Source of the DNA: G965250275 sp965250275
GTDB lineage: Bacteria; Pseudomonadota; Alphaproteobacteria; Rhodobacterales; Rhodobacteraceae
NCBI GenBank assembly: GCA_965250275.1
Contig: OZ252297.1
Span: 1,240,001 to 1,304,000, forward strand
DNA length: 64,000 bases
Direction of reading: 5' to 3'
The position numbers were made by a program, and so were the translations under genes. Below the pieces are notes generated by a model. It did not search any database, was not told the DNA's origin, and saw nothing but the letters and a program-made list of their open reading frames with translations. This document shows, piece by piece, positions 34,432 to 42,687 of this stretch (its first letter is position 1; each line of letters opens with the position of its first letter).

Positions 34432-35091
34432 CTAGTGCAGTGTTGTGTGGAAGTTTTCCGGTTCGACTTCTGGGTCGTTCACGGGGTCCAAAACCAGTAC
34501 AAGCCGGGTTTCACCGGTCCCTTCGATCGGGGGTGAGCGGTGCAAAAGGCCAGAGGGCGGTTGTTCCCGCCAGAGCGTCCCGCGCAGCAAGATCGGAGCG
34601 CCGGTTTGAACTGTGAAGATCCGCGTCGGCTCGTTGCCGTCGGTGGAAATGCCGTACTGGGTTCCGGTGCCGCGATAGGTGCACACCAACCGAGCCGTGA
34701 TCGTATCGATGTGAAACTTGCGGCAAGCGTTGGTCGTCACAACATCCAGCCGCAGCCGAAGGAAGCGGGCGTCCATCAAGTCCGCAAAGCGTTCGGCCAG
34801 AGCGACAATATCGTTCTTAAGCCATTCGAACTCCGGCCCCTCAGGCATTCCCGAGAAGTCGCGCAGCTGCTCCAAGGTCGACGCGACGGCGCTTGGGGGC
34901 AGGATGACCCGGCCACGGGGCAGGAGGTCCGGTTCGAGGTGCTTCAGCCATGACTGCACGTCCGGAGGTGTTTGCCGGCGCCAGATGGCCGCGGCGCATC
35001 CTGGTTGCAGAAAGGTGTCGAGAGAGGCCGGATCATCCGCAATGGCCACGCCAATTGCGGCGTTTTTGAGTGTCTTTCTGACGACATTCAT
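34432..35091 (-). CDS. DUF1826 domain-containing protein
   Basis: This 219-residue protein has the DUF1826 core, including LDVVTTNACRKFHIDTITARL, CTYRGTGTQYG and RGTLWREQ...GLLHRSPP. The spaced His and Cys residues (FHID, LLHRSPP) could bind metal. The family has no proven function but often sits beside zinc-linked COG0523 GTPases. It overlaps the stop of the GTPase gene by four bases. Only the frame from ATG 35091 is family-like. Confidence 0.82.
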   Translation of the reverse strand: MNVVRKTLKNAAIGVAIADDPASLDTFLQPGCAAAIWRRQTPPDVQSWLKHLEPDLLPRGRVILPPSAVASTLEQLRDFSGMPEGPEFEWLKNDIVALAERFADLMDARFLRLRLDVVTTNACRKFHIDTITARLVCTYRGTGTQYGISTDGNEPTRIFTVQTGAPILLRGTLWREQPPSGLLHRSPPIEGTGETRLVLVLDPVNDPEVEPENFHTTLH

Positions 35092-36299
35092 GCGGCATCC
35101 TCCGCGCGGCGCCAGATCGGGAAAGGATCCGGGTAATCGGGCAGGGAATCCGGCCCTATGGCGGCCACGGCGGGAACGAGGCATGTGTCCAGCCGCGCCT
35201 TCAGGGTCGGCCAGTCGATACCGGCGCCAATGAATACGATTTCCTGTCGGCGGTCGCCCCAGGGTTCCTGCCAATGGGCCCGCATGTAAGCTTGGGCGCT
35301 CTCGTGGGTGGGCCGCCGTTCTTCGGGCACCGTTGCCCACCATGTGCCGAGCGGTTTGACGCTGGACAATGCGCCAGCCAGAGAGAATTCGGCCACCCAT
35401 TCAGGACGCGTCGATATCCAGAAGTGGCCTTTCGCTCGGATCACGCCCGGCAGGTCCCCGTTGAGCACCTCGAGAATGCGCTCGGGCACAAACGGCAGCC
35501 GCGCACGGTAGACAAAAGACGTTACACCGTACTCCTCGGTTTCTGGCACGTGGTCAGCAAATCCGTAGAGTTCCTTGGCCCACATCGGGTGCTCATGAGC
35601 CTGTTCGAAATCAAAGAGGCCTGTGTCGAGGATCTTTTCGGCTGCCACGGCAGAGTGGTTGGTCTCGACGATTTCCGCGTCCGCGTTCAGGCTGCGGATG
35701 ATTTTGCGCGCCGCATCGACCTTGACTGGCCCTGCATCCTCCACCTTGTTCAGGATCACAACATCAGCGAACTCGATCTGGTCCGTGAGCAAGTGGACCA
35801 GCGTGCGCTCGTCTTCCTCGCCCATGGTTTCGCCGCGATCACGCAAGAAATCATGAGAGGCGTAGTCGTTGAGCAAGTTCGCCGCATCCACGACCGTGAC
35901 CATGGTGTCGAGCCGGGCCACGTCCGATAAGCTGTCGCCAGCTTCATCGCGAAAGTCGAACGTCGCGGCCACCGGCAATGGTTCGGAGATGCCCGTGGAT
36001 TCGATCAGCAGGTAATCAAATCGTCCTTCGGCTGCGAGGCGTCGGACTTCATCCAATAGGTCATCACGCAGGGTGCAGCAGATGCACCCGTTCGACATTT
36101 CCACAAGTGTTTCATCTGTCCGGCTGAGTTCGGTATCTGCGCGGACCAGGTCGGCGTCGATGTTCACCTCGGACATGTCGTTTACAATTACGGCGACCCG
36201 ACGTCCTTCGCGGTTGTTCAGGACACGGTTCAGCAGCGTGGTTTTTCCAGCTCCAAGAAAGCCGGACAAGACAGTTACAGGAAGGCGTTTGTCAGTCAT
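35088..36299 (-). CDS. zigA: Zinc metallochaperone GTPase (ZigA type, COG0523)
   Basis: This 403-residue G3E GTPase has the P-loop GFLGAGKTT (residues 13-21) and the metal-binding C-x-C-C motif GCICC (71-75). The NKVE guanine site is present, and a C-terminal CobW domain follows with HFWISTRPEW and a conserved WG-rich segment. In other bacteria ZigA is induced by zinc starvation and delivers zinc to client enzymes. The gene lies second in an operon headed by a Zur-like site, which supports that role. Confidence 0.85.
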   Translation of the reverse strand: MTDKRLPVTVLSGFLGAGKTTLLNRVLNNREGRRVAVIVNDMSEVNIDADLVRADTELSRTDETLVEMSNGCICCTLRDDLLDEVRRLAAEGRFDYLLIESTGISEPLPVAATFDFRDEAGDSLSDVARLDTMVTVVDAANLLNDYASHDFLRDRGETMGEEDERTLVHLLTDQIEFADVVILNKVEDAGPVKVDAARKIIRSLNADAEIVETNHSAVAAEKILDTGLFDFEQAHEHPMWAKELYGFADHVPETEEYGVTSFVYRARLPFVPERILEVLNGDLPGVIRAKGHFWISTRPEWVAEFSLAGALSSVKPLGTWWATVPEERRPTHESAQAYMRAHWQEPWGDRRQEIVFIGAGIDWPTLKARLDTCLVPAVAAIGPDSLPDYPDPFPIWRRAEDAA

Positions 36300-37404
36300 G
36301 GGTCAGAAGCACTTTTTCTTGGGGGGCGGTGTCAGGTTGTGAGGAGCGCAGCATGTCGAACGAACGCTGCAATTCGGGACGTGTCAGATCGCGGGCGATG
36401 ACCACTATGCGGGATCGGCGATCTGCGCTGTCCCAGGTCTTCATGGGGACCGGAGGGTCGAAGATGTGCTGCACCCCATGGAACACGAACGGGGTCTCAA
36501 TGCCTTCGAGAAAGACGATGCCTTTGACGCGCAGAATGTCTGGCCCCTTGAACGCAATCAGTGTGTCCAGCCAGAGATCGAAGGTCGCATCCTTGAGGGG
36601 GGCGTCCAGTACGATCGAGGCAGAACTGATCCGACTGTCGTGGGGCGAGGTTGCAATGGTCGGCGCCACCGGACCGGAGAGACCAGACAGGTTTCCCAGC
36701 AGGTCGGGGCCTTTGTCGGCGGGCATGGTCCAGTCTATGGCTTCTTCGTGGGTCACGTTCTGACGCAGACCACTCAGCCCCCACAGGTCCTCAGGCTTGA
36801 ACTCGTCATCAACCGGTCTGATGATCCGCGCCGTCGGGTTCAGGCCCCGCAGCCGTTGCTGGAGCGCGTGCGCCGCTGCCGGCGTCACAAGATCAGTCTT
36901 GCTCAGCAAAATCAGATCAGCCATCGCGACCTGCGATACAGCTTCGAATTGAGCGTTCAGGGTCGCTGGCCCATTGGCTGCATCAACAACTGTCACCAGC
37001 CCATCAACGCGGGCATACCTTGCCAGTTCTGGGTCAACCAAAAGCGTTTGCATGATTGGTGCCGGATCTGCCAGCCCCGTGGTTTCGATGACGATCCGGT
37101 CAAATTTCAGCAGCCCGTCGTCCCGACGTTCAATCAAGTCGGCGATTGTTCCGGCGAGGTCGCCGCGAATGGAACAGCACAGGCAGCCTGACTGCATAAG
37201 GACGATCTCGTCCTCAACAGATTCGATCAGATCGTGATCCAGCCCGGCGTCACCGAATTCATTCACCACAACAGCGATCTTTCCCGTCGCGGTTTCAGAC
37301 AGAACTCTGTTCAGGAGCGTCGTCTTGCCCGCTCCAAGAAAGCCCGTCAGCACCGTGACGGGAATCCGTCGGTCTGCGTTTTTGCTTACTTGGTCGGAGG
37401 TCAC
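36292..37404 (-). CDS. CobW/COG0523 family GTPase, probable zinc chaperone
   Basis: This 370-residue relative of ZigA has the P-loop GFLGAGKTT (residues 21-29), C-x-C-C motif GCLCC (73-77), ETTGLADPAP switch II region and SKTD guanine site. The sequence differs enough from the next gene to be a distinct subfamily (closer to YjiA/CobW-like). It leads the operon, and a palindromic Zur-like site lies about 20-40 bases upstream. Two chaperones suggest two client sets. Confidence 0.85.
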   Translation of the reverse strand: MTSDQVSKNADRRIPVTVLTGFLGAGKTTLLNRVLSETATGKIAVVVNEFGDAGLDHDLIESVEDEIVLMQSGCLCCSIRGDLAGTIADLIERRDDGLLKFDRIVIETTGLADPAPIMQTLLVDPELARYARVDGLVTVVDAANGPATLNAQFEAVSQVAMADLILLSKTDLVTPAAAHALQQRLRGLNPTARIIRPVDDEFKPEDLWGLSGLRQNVTHEEAIDWTMPADKGPDLLGNLSGLSGPVAPTIATSPHDSRISSASIVLDAPLKDATFDLWLDTLIAFKGPDILRVKGIVFLEGIETPFVFHGVQHIFDPPVPMKTWDSADRRSRIVVIARDLTRPELQRSFDMLRSSQPDTAPQEKVLLTHD

Positions 37405-37424
37405 CGCTCGCTCCTTGAATCATT

Positions 37425-37441
37425 ATGTAATATCATAACAT
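37425..37441. promoter_or_regulatory. Zur-like operator ahead of the GTPase operon
   Basis: ATGTAAT-ATC-ATAACAT agrees with an ATGTTAT-N3-ATAACAT palindrome at 13 of 14 arm positions. It lies 21 bases upstream of the first GTPase start. The same pattern recurs at zur and, less well, at znuA. Confidence 0.75.
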
Positions 37442-37536
37442 TTAGAACTTTAGAAAAACAAGCCGTTCAATCTGAAGCGCGGCCTCGGCTAAAGGTTTGA
37501 GTGATCAGACGGTTTTTAGGTACCCGGTCTGAGGGC

Positions 37537-37594
37537 GTCAGGGACGATACGAATACCTGAAACGAGGGTACCGTTAAGTTGCATCGCCCCTGAC
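37537..37594. repeat. Spaced inverted repeat downstream of znuA
   Basis: GTCAGGGACGAT (37537-37548) and ATCGCCCCTGAC (37583-37594) pair at 11 of 12 positions with 34 bases between. Two GGTACC-containing sites lie in and beside it. Its role is unknown. Confidence 0.35.
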
Positions 37595-37605
37595 AGCGCA
37601 TGGTC

Positions 37606-37629
37606 CTGCCGAAACCGTTTGCTCGGCAG
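37606..37629 (-). terminator. Candidate 3' hairpin of znuA
   Basis: CTGCCGA (37606-37612) and TCGGCAG (37623-37629) form a perfect 7-bp stem 16 bases after the znuA stop. No U-run follows on the minus strand, so it may only protect the mRNA end. Confidence 0.35.
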
Positions 37630-37644
37630 AACCAGTTGCCTTTG

Positions 37645-38871
37645 TTAGAGGCACTCGGCCAGTGTTTTGGCCATGTTGCGGATGACCTGCGGATAAAGTG
37701 CTGCTCCTGGTTCCAGACCAGACCCAAGTGGATCGATCACGCCGGTGTTTGCCTCGGTTCCATCCAGGACGGTTGCGACGATTCCCGGGTTGAACTGCGG
37801 TTCGGCCAGAACACAATCAACGCCTTCGTCTTTGATCCGCGCCTGAATCTCCGCGATGCGGGCCGGGCTGGGGTCGGTTGCGTCTCCAATGGAAATCGCC
37901 CCCGAAGCCGGGAAGTCAAACGCGTTCTCGAAGTACTGATAGGCATCGTGGAACACGATGAAGCTTCCGCCGCGAACGGGCTCCAGCGTCCCGGCCACTT
38001 CAGCCGAAAGCGCCGCCATTTCTTCACGCGCCGCTGCCGCGTTGGCAAAGTAGGCGCCCGCATTGTCCGGGTCGGCCGCGGACAATTGCGCCGCAATCAG
38101 GTTCAGCCATGTGTTCGCATTTTCAGGTGAGAGCCAAGCATGGGGGTCATGCGCGCCGTGATCGTGGCCCGCATGGTCGTCGTGGCCCGCATGATCGTCA
38201 TGATCTTCGTGATCGTGGTCCTTGGCCTCTGCGTGCTCTTCGTGGTCATGCGCGTGGTCTTCATCTTTTGCATGATCGTCGTCGTGATCATGGTCTTTGT
38301 GCTCGGCATGTTCTTCATGCCCGTGATCATCATGATCTTTGTGTTCCGCATGATCTTCGTGATCATGATCTTCGTGATCTTCTCCATCGGCATGTTCCTC
38401 ATGCCCATGGTCATCATGCCCCTCGTCCTTGGCATGATCGTCATGATCATGGTCGTCATGTCCGGCATGTTCTTCGTCGTGGTGATCTTCGTCACCATGA
38501 TCATGTGCCTCGAAGAGGGCGCTTTCGCGGAAATCCAAAAGGACAGTGCCATCTGATTCCAGCAACGTCGTGACAGTCGCGCCACCGGCCAGGGTTTCAA
38601 CTGCGCCTTCCAGCCATGGCGTCAGACCCTCTCCCATCCAGAAAACAAGATCTGCATCCTGCAGCGCCGCAGCTTCGGACGGGCGCAGATTGTACTCGTG
38701 TGGCGAGGCGCCCGGCGGCACGATCAGATCCGGTGTCCCGACACCATCCATCACGCGCGCCACCAATGAGTGCACTGGAGCGATATCTACCGCGACGTTC
38801 GGAACATCCGCCATGGCTGTTCCACCCATCAGGGCAGCTGTGATCGACAACGGGAGAAGCTTTCTGGACAT
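37645..38871 (-). CDS. znuA: Zinc ABC transporter substrate-binding protein with giant His/Asp loop
   Basis: This 408-residue periplasmic cluster A-I binding protein has a signal peptide (residues 1-21). Metal ligands expected from the family are H34 (APVHSLV), H58 (ASPHEY), H244 (DPHAWLS) and an acidic residue near VIDPLG. Between the first and second half a charged loop of about 122 residues (122-243), with roughly 38 His, separates H58 from H244. Most ZnuA proteins have a much shorter His loop and about 300 residues in total. The start has GAGGG upstream, and a Zur-like site lies 11 bases further. Confidence 0.93.
   Translation of the reverse strand: MSRKLLPLSITAALMGGTAMADVPNVAVDIAPVHSLVARVMDGVGTPDLIVPPGASPHEYNLRPSEAAALQDADLVFWMGEGLTPWLEGAVETLAGGATVTTLLESDGTVLLDFRESALFEAHDHGDEDHHDEEHAGHDDHDHDDHAKDEGHDDHGHEEHADGEDHEDHDHEDHAEHKDHDDHGHEEHAEHKDHDHDDDHAKDEDHAHDHEEHAEAKDHDHEDHDDHAGHDDHAGHDHGAHDPHAWLSPENANTWLNLIAAQLSAADPDNAGAYFANAAAAREEMAALSAEVAGTLEPVRGGSFIVFHDAYQYFENAFDFPASGAISIGDATDPSPARIAEIQARIKDEGVDCVLAEPQFNPGIVATVLDGTEANTGVIDPLGSGLEPGAALYPQVIRNMAKTLAECL
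38143..38508 (-). repeat. His/Asp-coding low-complexity repeat inside znuA
   Basis: About 366 bases of imperfect tandem units encode His, Asp, Glu, Ala, Lys and Gly, with recurring HDHxDHAKDE-, HGHEEHA- and HEDHDDHAGH-like units. The array probably grew by slippage or unequal exchange and is likely to vary in length between strains. Confidence 0.8.
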
Positions 38872-38881
38872 CAGACCCTCT

Positions 38882-38898
38882 GTGTGATTTTATAACGT
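38882..38898. promoter_or_regulatory. Weaker Zur-like operator at znuA
   Basis: GTGTGAT-TTT-ATAACGT fits the ATGTTAT-N3-ATAACAT pattern at 11 of 14 arm positions. It begins 11 bases upstream of the znuA start codon, so binding should block znuA transcription. Confidence 0.55.
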
Positions 38899-38912
38899 TA
38901 CGAGCGGCATAC

Positions 38913-38929
38913 ATGATATGGAATAACAT
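38913..38929. promoter_or_regulatory. Zur-like operator overlapping the zur start
   Basis: ATGATAT-GGA-ATAACAT fits the pattern at 13 of 14 arm positions and runs into the ATG of zur at 38928. It could autoregulate zur-znuCB and, being only 42 bases from znuA, help close both promoters. Confidence 0.7.
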
Positions 38930-39440
38930 GACAAGTGACACGCATGCGGCGCCCGCTGATGATTCGATCCTGATCGGGTTCCAAGAGCATGACCACAGCA
39001 ATTGTGTCGACACCGCTTTGGCAACGGCTGAGGCGCGTTGCAAAGAGCATGGATTGCGGCTGACGCCGGTCCGGCGCAAAGTCCTGGAAATGCTGCTGCA
39101 AGAGCACCGGGCGCTTGGCGCTTACGCGATTCTGGATCGGCTGAGCGACGAAGGTTTCGGGTCGCAGCCGCCTGTGGCCTACCGAGCGCTTGATTTTCTG
39201 GTTGAGAATGGGTTCGTCCACAAGATCGAGCGCTTGAATGCGTTCGTCGCTTGCGCGCACCCGGGCGCATCTCATTCGCCGGCCTTCATGATCTGCCGGA
39301 AATGCGACGCAGTGGCGGAAGCCCAGTCCGCCCCGGCAAAGGGAGCATTGGGAGCCGCGGCCCGAGCCGTCGGATTCGAAATTGAGCGGACAGTTGTCGA
39401 AGCCGAAGGCGTCTGCCCAGATTGCTCCGACAAGGATTAG
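38928..39440 (+). CDS. zur: Zinc uptake regulator, Fur family
   Basis: This 170-residue Fur-family repressor has the winged helix around LTPVRRKVLEMLLQEHRALG and VAYRALDFLVENGFVHKIE. Structural-zinc cysteines are in CRKC (about residue 126) and CPDC (about 165), with HSPAF between. With zinc bound it represses uptake genes. It precedes znuC by two bases and is divergent from znuA, the classic zinc regulon layout. The start is ATG 38928. An in-frame ATG at 38913 would put extra residues inside the operator. Confidence 0.9.
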   Translation: MTSDTHAAPADDSILIGFQEHDHSNCVDTALATAEARCKEHGLRLTPVRRKVLEMLLQEHRALGAYAILDRLSDEGFGSQPPVAYRALDFLVENGFVHKIERLNAFVACAHPGASHSPAFMICRKCDAVAEAQSAPAKGALGAAARAVGFEIERTVVEAEGVCPDCSDKD

Positions 39441-39442
39441 AG

Positions 39443-40183
39443 ATGTCTCTGATTTCGGTTGAAGATCTCAGCGTTCGCTACGGCGCCAATACTGCGCTGA
39501 GCCACGTGAATATGACCGTTGAGCCCGGAGAGATTGTCACCATCGTCGGGCCGAACGGGTCTGGGAAGACGAGTTTGTTTAGGGCGATCATTGGTGCCAC
39601 CAAACCGGCAGCGGGTCGGGTCACGATGAAACCGGGCCTGAAGCTCGGCTATGTCCCTCAACGGCTTCATATCGACCCGACTTTGCCGATTACGGTTGAG
39701 CGCTTCATGAGGCTGACCAACCGCGCGCCGCGGCAGCGCTGCACAGAGGCGCTGGAGGCCGCCGGTGTGCCTGATCTGCTGAAGCGCCAGATGTCTCAGC
39801 TGTCCGGCGGCCAGTTTCAGCGGGTCCTGCTGGCACGTGCATTGATCGACAAGCCGGATGTCCTGTTGCTGGACGAGGCGACACAGGGTTTGGACCAACG
39901 CGGATCAGCAGCCTTTTACCAACAGATCGAAACCGTGCGGCGGGAGACAGATTGCGCGGTGTTGATGATCAGTCATGAATTGCATGTGGTTATGAGCGCG
40001 TCGGACCGCGTCATTTGCCTGAATGGTCATATCTGCTGCCAAGGCTCGCCCGCTGTGGTGGCTTCGGCACCTGAGTATCGCGCCTTGTTCGGATCGGGCA
40101 CAGGCGGCGCACTTGCCCTGTACCGGCACGATCATGACCATCGCCACGACCACGGCGACAAGCCCAAGGAAGCGGCGGAGTAA
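39443..40183 (+). CDS. znuC: Zinc ABC transporter ATP-binding protein
   Basis: This 246-residue ABC ATPase has Walker A GPNGSGKTS, signature LSGGQ, Walker B VLLLDEAT and the switch His in SHELH. The C-terminus ends in a His-rich tail (HDHDHRHDHGD), usual for ZnuC and perhaps a zinc sensor. The start at ATG 39443 follows the zur stop directly. It overlaps znuB by one base (TAATG). Confidence 0.95.
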   Translation: MSLISVEDLSVRYGANTALSHVNMTVEPGEIVTIVGPNGSGKTSLFRAIIGATKPAAGRVTMKPGLKLGYVPQRLHIDPTLPITVERFMRLTNRAPRQRCTEALEAAGVPDLLKRQMSQLSGGQFQRVLLARALIDKPDVLLLDEATQGLDQRGSAAFYQQIETVRRETDCAVLMISHELHVVMSASDRVICLNGHICCQGSPAVVASAPEYRALFGSGTGGALALYRHDHDHRHDHGDKPKEAAE

Positions 40184-40980
40184 TGCTCGACGATTTTATG
40201 ACCCGCGCGACGCTTGCAGGCGTTGGCGTTGCATTCGCCGCGGCACCGCTTGGCTGCTTCGTCGTATGGCGCCGGATGGCGTATTTCGGTGATGCGACCG
40301 CGCATGCTGCGATCCTGGGCGTTGCACTTTCGCTGACGTTTCAGTTGTCGATCTTTCCCGGCGCGCTAGCCGTGGCGCTACTCATGGCCCTGACAGTGAC
40401 GCTTTTGGCGGGCCGCGGCTATGCGATGGACACACTGTTGGGGGTGCTGGCCCATTCCGCGTTAGCATTCGGACTGGTGGCGGTGTCTTTCCTGTCCGGT
40501 ATTCGCATTGATCTGATGGCTTATCTTTTCGGAGACATTTTGTCTGTTTCCCGCGCTGACCTTGCCGTGATCTGGGGCGGGGCCGCACTTGTCGTTGCGA
40601 TGATCGCATGGCGGTGGTCACACCTGTTGACGGCGACCCTGAACGAAGAGCTCGCCTACGCCAGCGGGTATGACCCCAAGCGAGAGCAGCTGATCCTGAC
40701 GCTGTCGCTCGCCGTAACCGTCGCGGTCGCGATCAAGGTTGTGGGCGTTCTGCTGATTGCCGCGATGCTGATCATCCCGGCTGCCGCTGCGCGCAGTCTG
40801 GCCCGCTCACCGGAGTCCATGGCTCTGATTGCGGCAGCGATTGGCGCCTTCTCCGCTGTTGCCGGACTGAGAGCAGCTTATGTTTTCGACACGCCGGCAG
40901 GTCCGTCGATCGTTTGCGTGGCGGCTGTTGTATTTGCTTGTTTCAGCCTGATCGGATGGCGCACATTGCGCAAGGCCTGA
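40183..40980 (+). CDS. znuB: Zinc ABC transporter permease
   Basis: This 265-residue membrane protein has eight or so helices of the ABC-3 permease family, with the coupling segment near AMLIIPAAAARSLARSPE. It forms the channel for Zn2+ taken up by ZnuA and powered by ZnuC. It is translationally linked to znuC. No terminator was found downstream. Confidence 0.93.
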   Translation: MLDDFMTRATLAGVGVAFAAAPLGCFVVWRRMAYFGDATAHAAILGVALSLTFQLSIFPGALAVALLMALTVTLLAGRGYAMDTLLGVLAHSALAFGLVAVSFLSGIRIDLMAYLFGDILSVSRADLAVIWGGAALVVAMIAWRWSHLLTATLNEELAYASGYDPKREQLILTLSLAVTVAVAIKVVGVLLIAAMLIIPAAAARSLARSPESMALIAAAIGAFSAVAGLRAAYVFDTPAGPSIVCVAAVVFACFSLIGWRTLRKA

Positions 40981-41144
40981 CACCGCAGCGAGGGTCTATT
41001 CAGATCGACTGCTCCAACTATTGTCGAACCTCAGCACAACGGCATTTCGCTCCGATGTTGTTTCAGTGGATGCTTGAGGAACGACGACGATAGGCTCAAA
41101 GTCCTGCTAGGCGCACTGTGTGCCACGGATTTGGGAGGTTGAAC

Positions 41145-41684
41145 GTGTTCAGCAAAGACGAGCAAGCATTGATTGATGTCTGGGACGCCCATACGGCGAG
41201 CGAGTTTGCCCATAAGGATGCAGACGAAGCAATTGCGACTATGACAAGCAATCCGGTGCTCATCCATGTGCCTGTGAACACCGGCGCCACGGGCCGCGAA
41301 GCCTTGCGAAAATTCTATGCCGAAGTGTTCATCCCGCAGTTACCAGACGATGCAGAGCTGGAAGTGATCACCCGAACGGTCGGTCAGAACCGCATCGTGG
41401 ACGAGTTTGTCTTGCACCTCACGCATTCACTTCGAATGGATTGGTTCGTCCCTGGTGTCGAAGCGACGGGAAAACGGCTTGCCGTTCCGCATGTGGGCAT
41501 CATCGCCTTTGAGGATGGGCTGATCGCCTCCGAACATATCTATTGGGATCAGGGCACCGTTTTGCGCCAGCTTGGATTGATTGGCGACGATCTTCCAATC
41601 ATGGGGGCGGCACAAAAGGACCGGCTGATAGACCCAAATGCGCCCGCAAATCAGCTGATCGAAGCCTTTGCTGGGTCGTCTTGA
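41145..41684 (+). CDS. SnoaL/NTF2-like protein
   Basis: This 179-residue protein has the cone-shaped NTF2-like fold of the SnoaL / ester-cyclase group: long N-terminal helices (EQALIDVWDAHTASEF), then curved strands ending IIAFEDGLIASEHIYWDQ. The start is GTG 41145, because GGGAGG lies six bases before it. The in-frame ATG at 41118 has no ribosome binding site. The substrate and reaction are unknown, and many members are non-enzymatic. It stands alone between znuB and a convergent gene. Confidence 0.72.
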   Translation: MFSKDEQALIDVWDAHTASEFAHKDADEAIATMTSNPVLIHVPVNTGATGREALRKFYAEVFIPQLPDDAELEVITRTVGQNRIVDEFVLHLTHSLRMDWFVPGVEATGKRLAVPHVGIIAFEDGLIASEHIYWDQGTVLRQLGLIGDDLPIMGAAQKDRLIDPNAPANQLIEAFAGSS

Positions 41685-41721
41685 TCCTTAACAGGTCAAG
41701 GCTCGCGCCCGAGCTCTCCGG

Positions 41722-42531
41722 TTATCGCTGATCGGCGCTGGGCTGTTCGAGATCAAGGATGGCGTTGAACTCGTTTTCCGGGTCCATCCACGCAACAAGG
41801 ATTGCGCCCCTGGCAATCCCATGGTCTGCGATCTGGTCTGCCGTCACCCGCACCAAACGCTCATTGCCTAAAAACGCACCCCCGTGGGTCTCACCAAACA
41901 CCACACGGATGATCCGAGAGCCGGGTGCGAAGATGCGCAGATAGGGATCCGCCGGGATGCCCATGTTTAACACTTCGGCCTTGTCGCGCTGCCAGTTTGC
42001 ACCTGCAATCTGTGGTTCGGGAGCGCTGAGGGCCTCGTAAGCCCCCGTCAGGATCATGGCGATGCCCGACGATGCAATAACCGCGCCAAAAGCCATCTGC
42101 GTGGCACCCGCATTTGTGCCGCTGTAGTTTTTCCATGCTGCCAATCGCATCAATCGGCGCCGGGGGTGAAAGATCACCTCTACCTCGTCACCGGCTTCGG
42201 TGCTGTTCCAGAGGTCGACCGGAGCGGCCTCTTTGACAGAAAAAGCGCGTGGATCATCCAAGAGTTCAAACCGCAGAAAGTAATGCTTGATTGGTTTCGT
42301 GCGGTGCCGATCCTCACGGTTGACATATCCCTCTTTCACCCACTTTTCCGTCACGCGTGCACGGCCGGGTTGGCCGGATCGCTCCAGGTAGGCCGAATTA
42401 AGATAGTGACGGTACCCCCGATGGATAAGAAAGAGCCCCACGCATCCGGCTGCGACCGCACCGAGCAAAGGCAGCCAATTGAACAGGATGTCGCCCACCG
42501 GATCGCCGGGTCGGTAGAATTCTTGCAGCAT
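41722..42531 (-). CDS. Membrane protein, DUF3592-like, function unknown
   Basis: This 269-residue protein has a first transmembrane helix (about residues 17-37). A beta-rich soluble region (about 55-125, including GRARVTEKW and AGDEVEVIFHPRR) is of the kind seen in DUF3592 proteins. A second helix lies near 145-165, and a C-terminal soluble domain follows. No catalytic motif is present. The family call rests on the strand pattern and is tentative. Confidence 0.6.
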   Translation of the reverse strand: MLQEFYRPGDPVGDILFNWLPLLGAVAAGCVGLFLIHRGYRHYLNSAYLERSGQPGRARVTEKWVKEGYVNREDRHRTKPIKHYFLRFELLDDPRAFSVKEAAPVDLWNSTEAGDEVEVIFHPRRRLMRLAAWKNYSGTNAGATQMAFGAVIASSGIAMILTGAYEALSAPEPQIAGANWQRDKAEVLNMGIPADPYLRIFAPGSRIIRVVFGETHGGAFLGNERLVRVTADQIADHGIARGAILVAWMDPENEFNAILDLEQPSADQR

Positions 42532-42687
42532 TGCGCGGCCTCCCGCAGATAGTCTGGGTCCAGCGGGTCGTTCTGCGAAATCCAGCTGTTCTGCCGCGGT
42601 CCTTTGTCATCGCAATCCTAGGCGCGTCGCCGGCCTGTCGTCCATCCTGAAAGGCACCCCACGTCCGGGCTGCCGCGCCTCAACCGC

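Noticed and set aside
38143..38508. Tandem repeats considered as a CRISPR array
   Set aside because: Units are contiguous, imperfect and coding, with no spacers and no cas genes.
38140..38556. Highly hydrophobic plus-strand frame of 138 codons
   Set aside because: It is the exact antisense of the His/Asp repeat in znuA; codons for His and Asp read backwards give Met, Val and Ile, so the apparent membrane protein is an artefact.
38109..38573. Arg/His-rich plus-strand frame
   Set aside because: Another antisense reading of the znuA repeat with no start signals.
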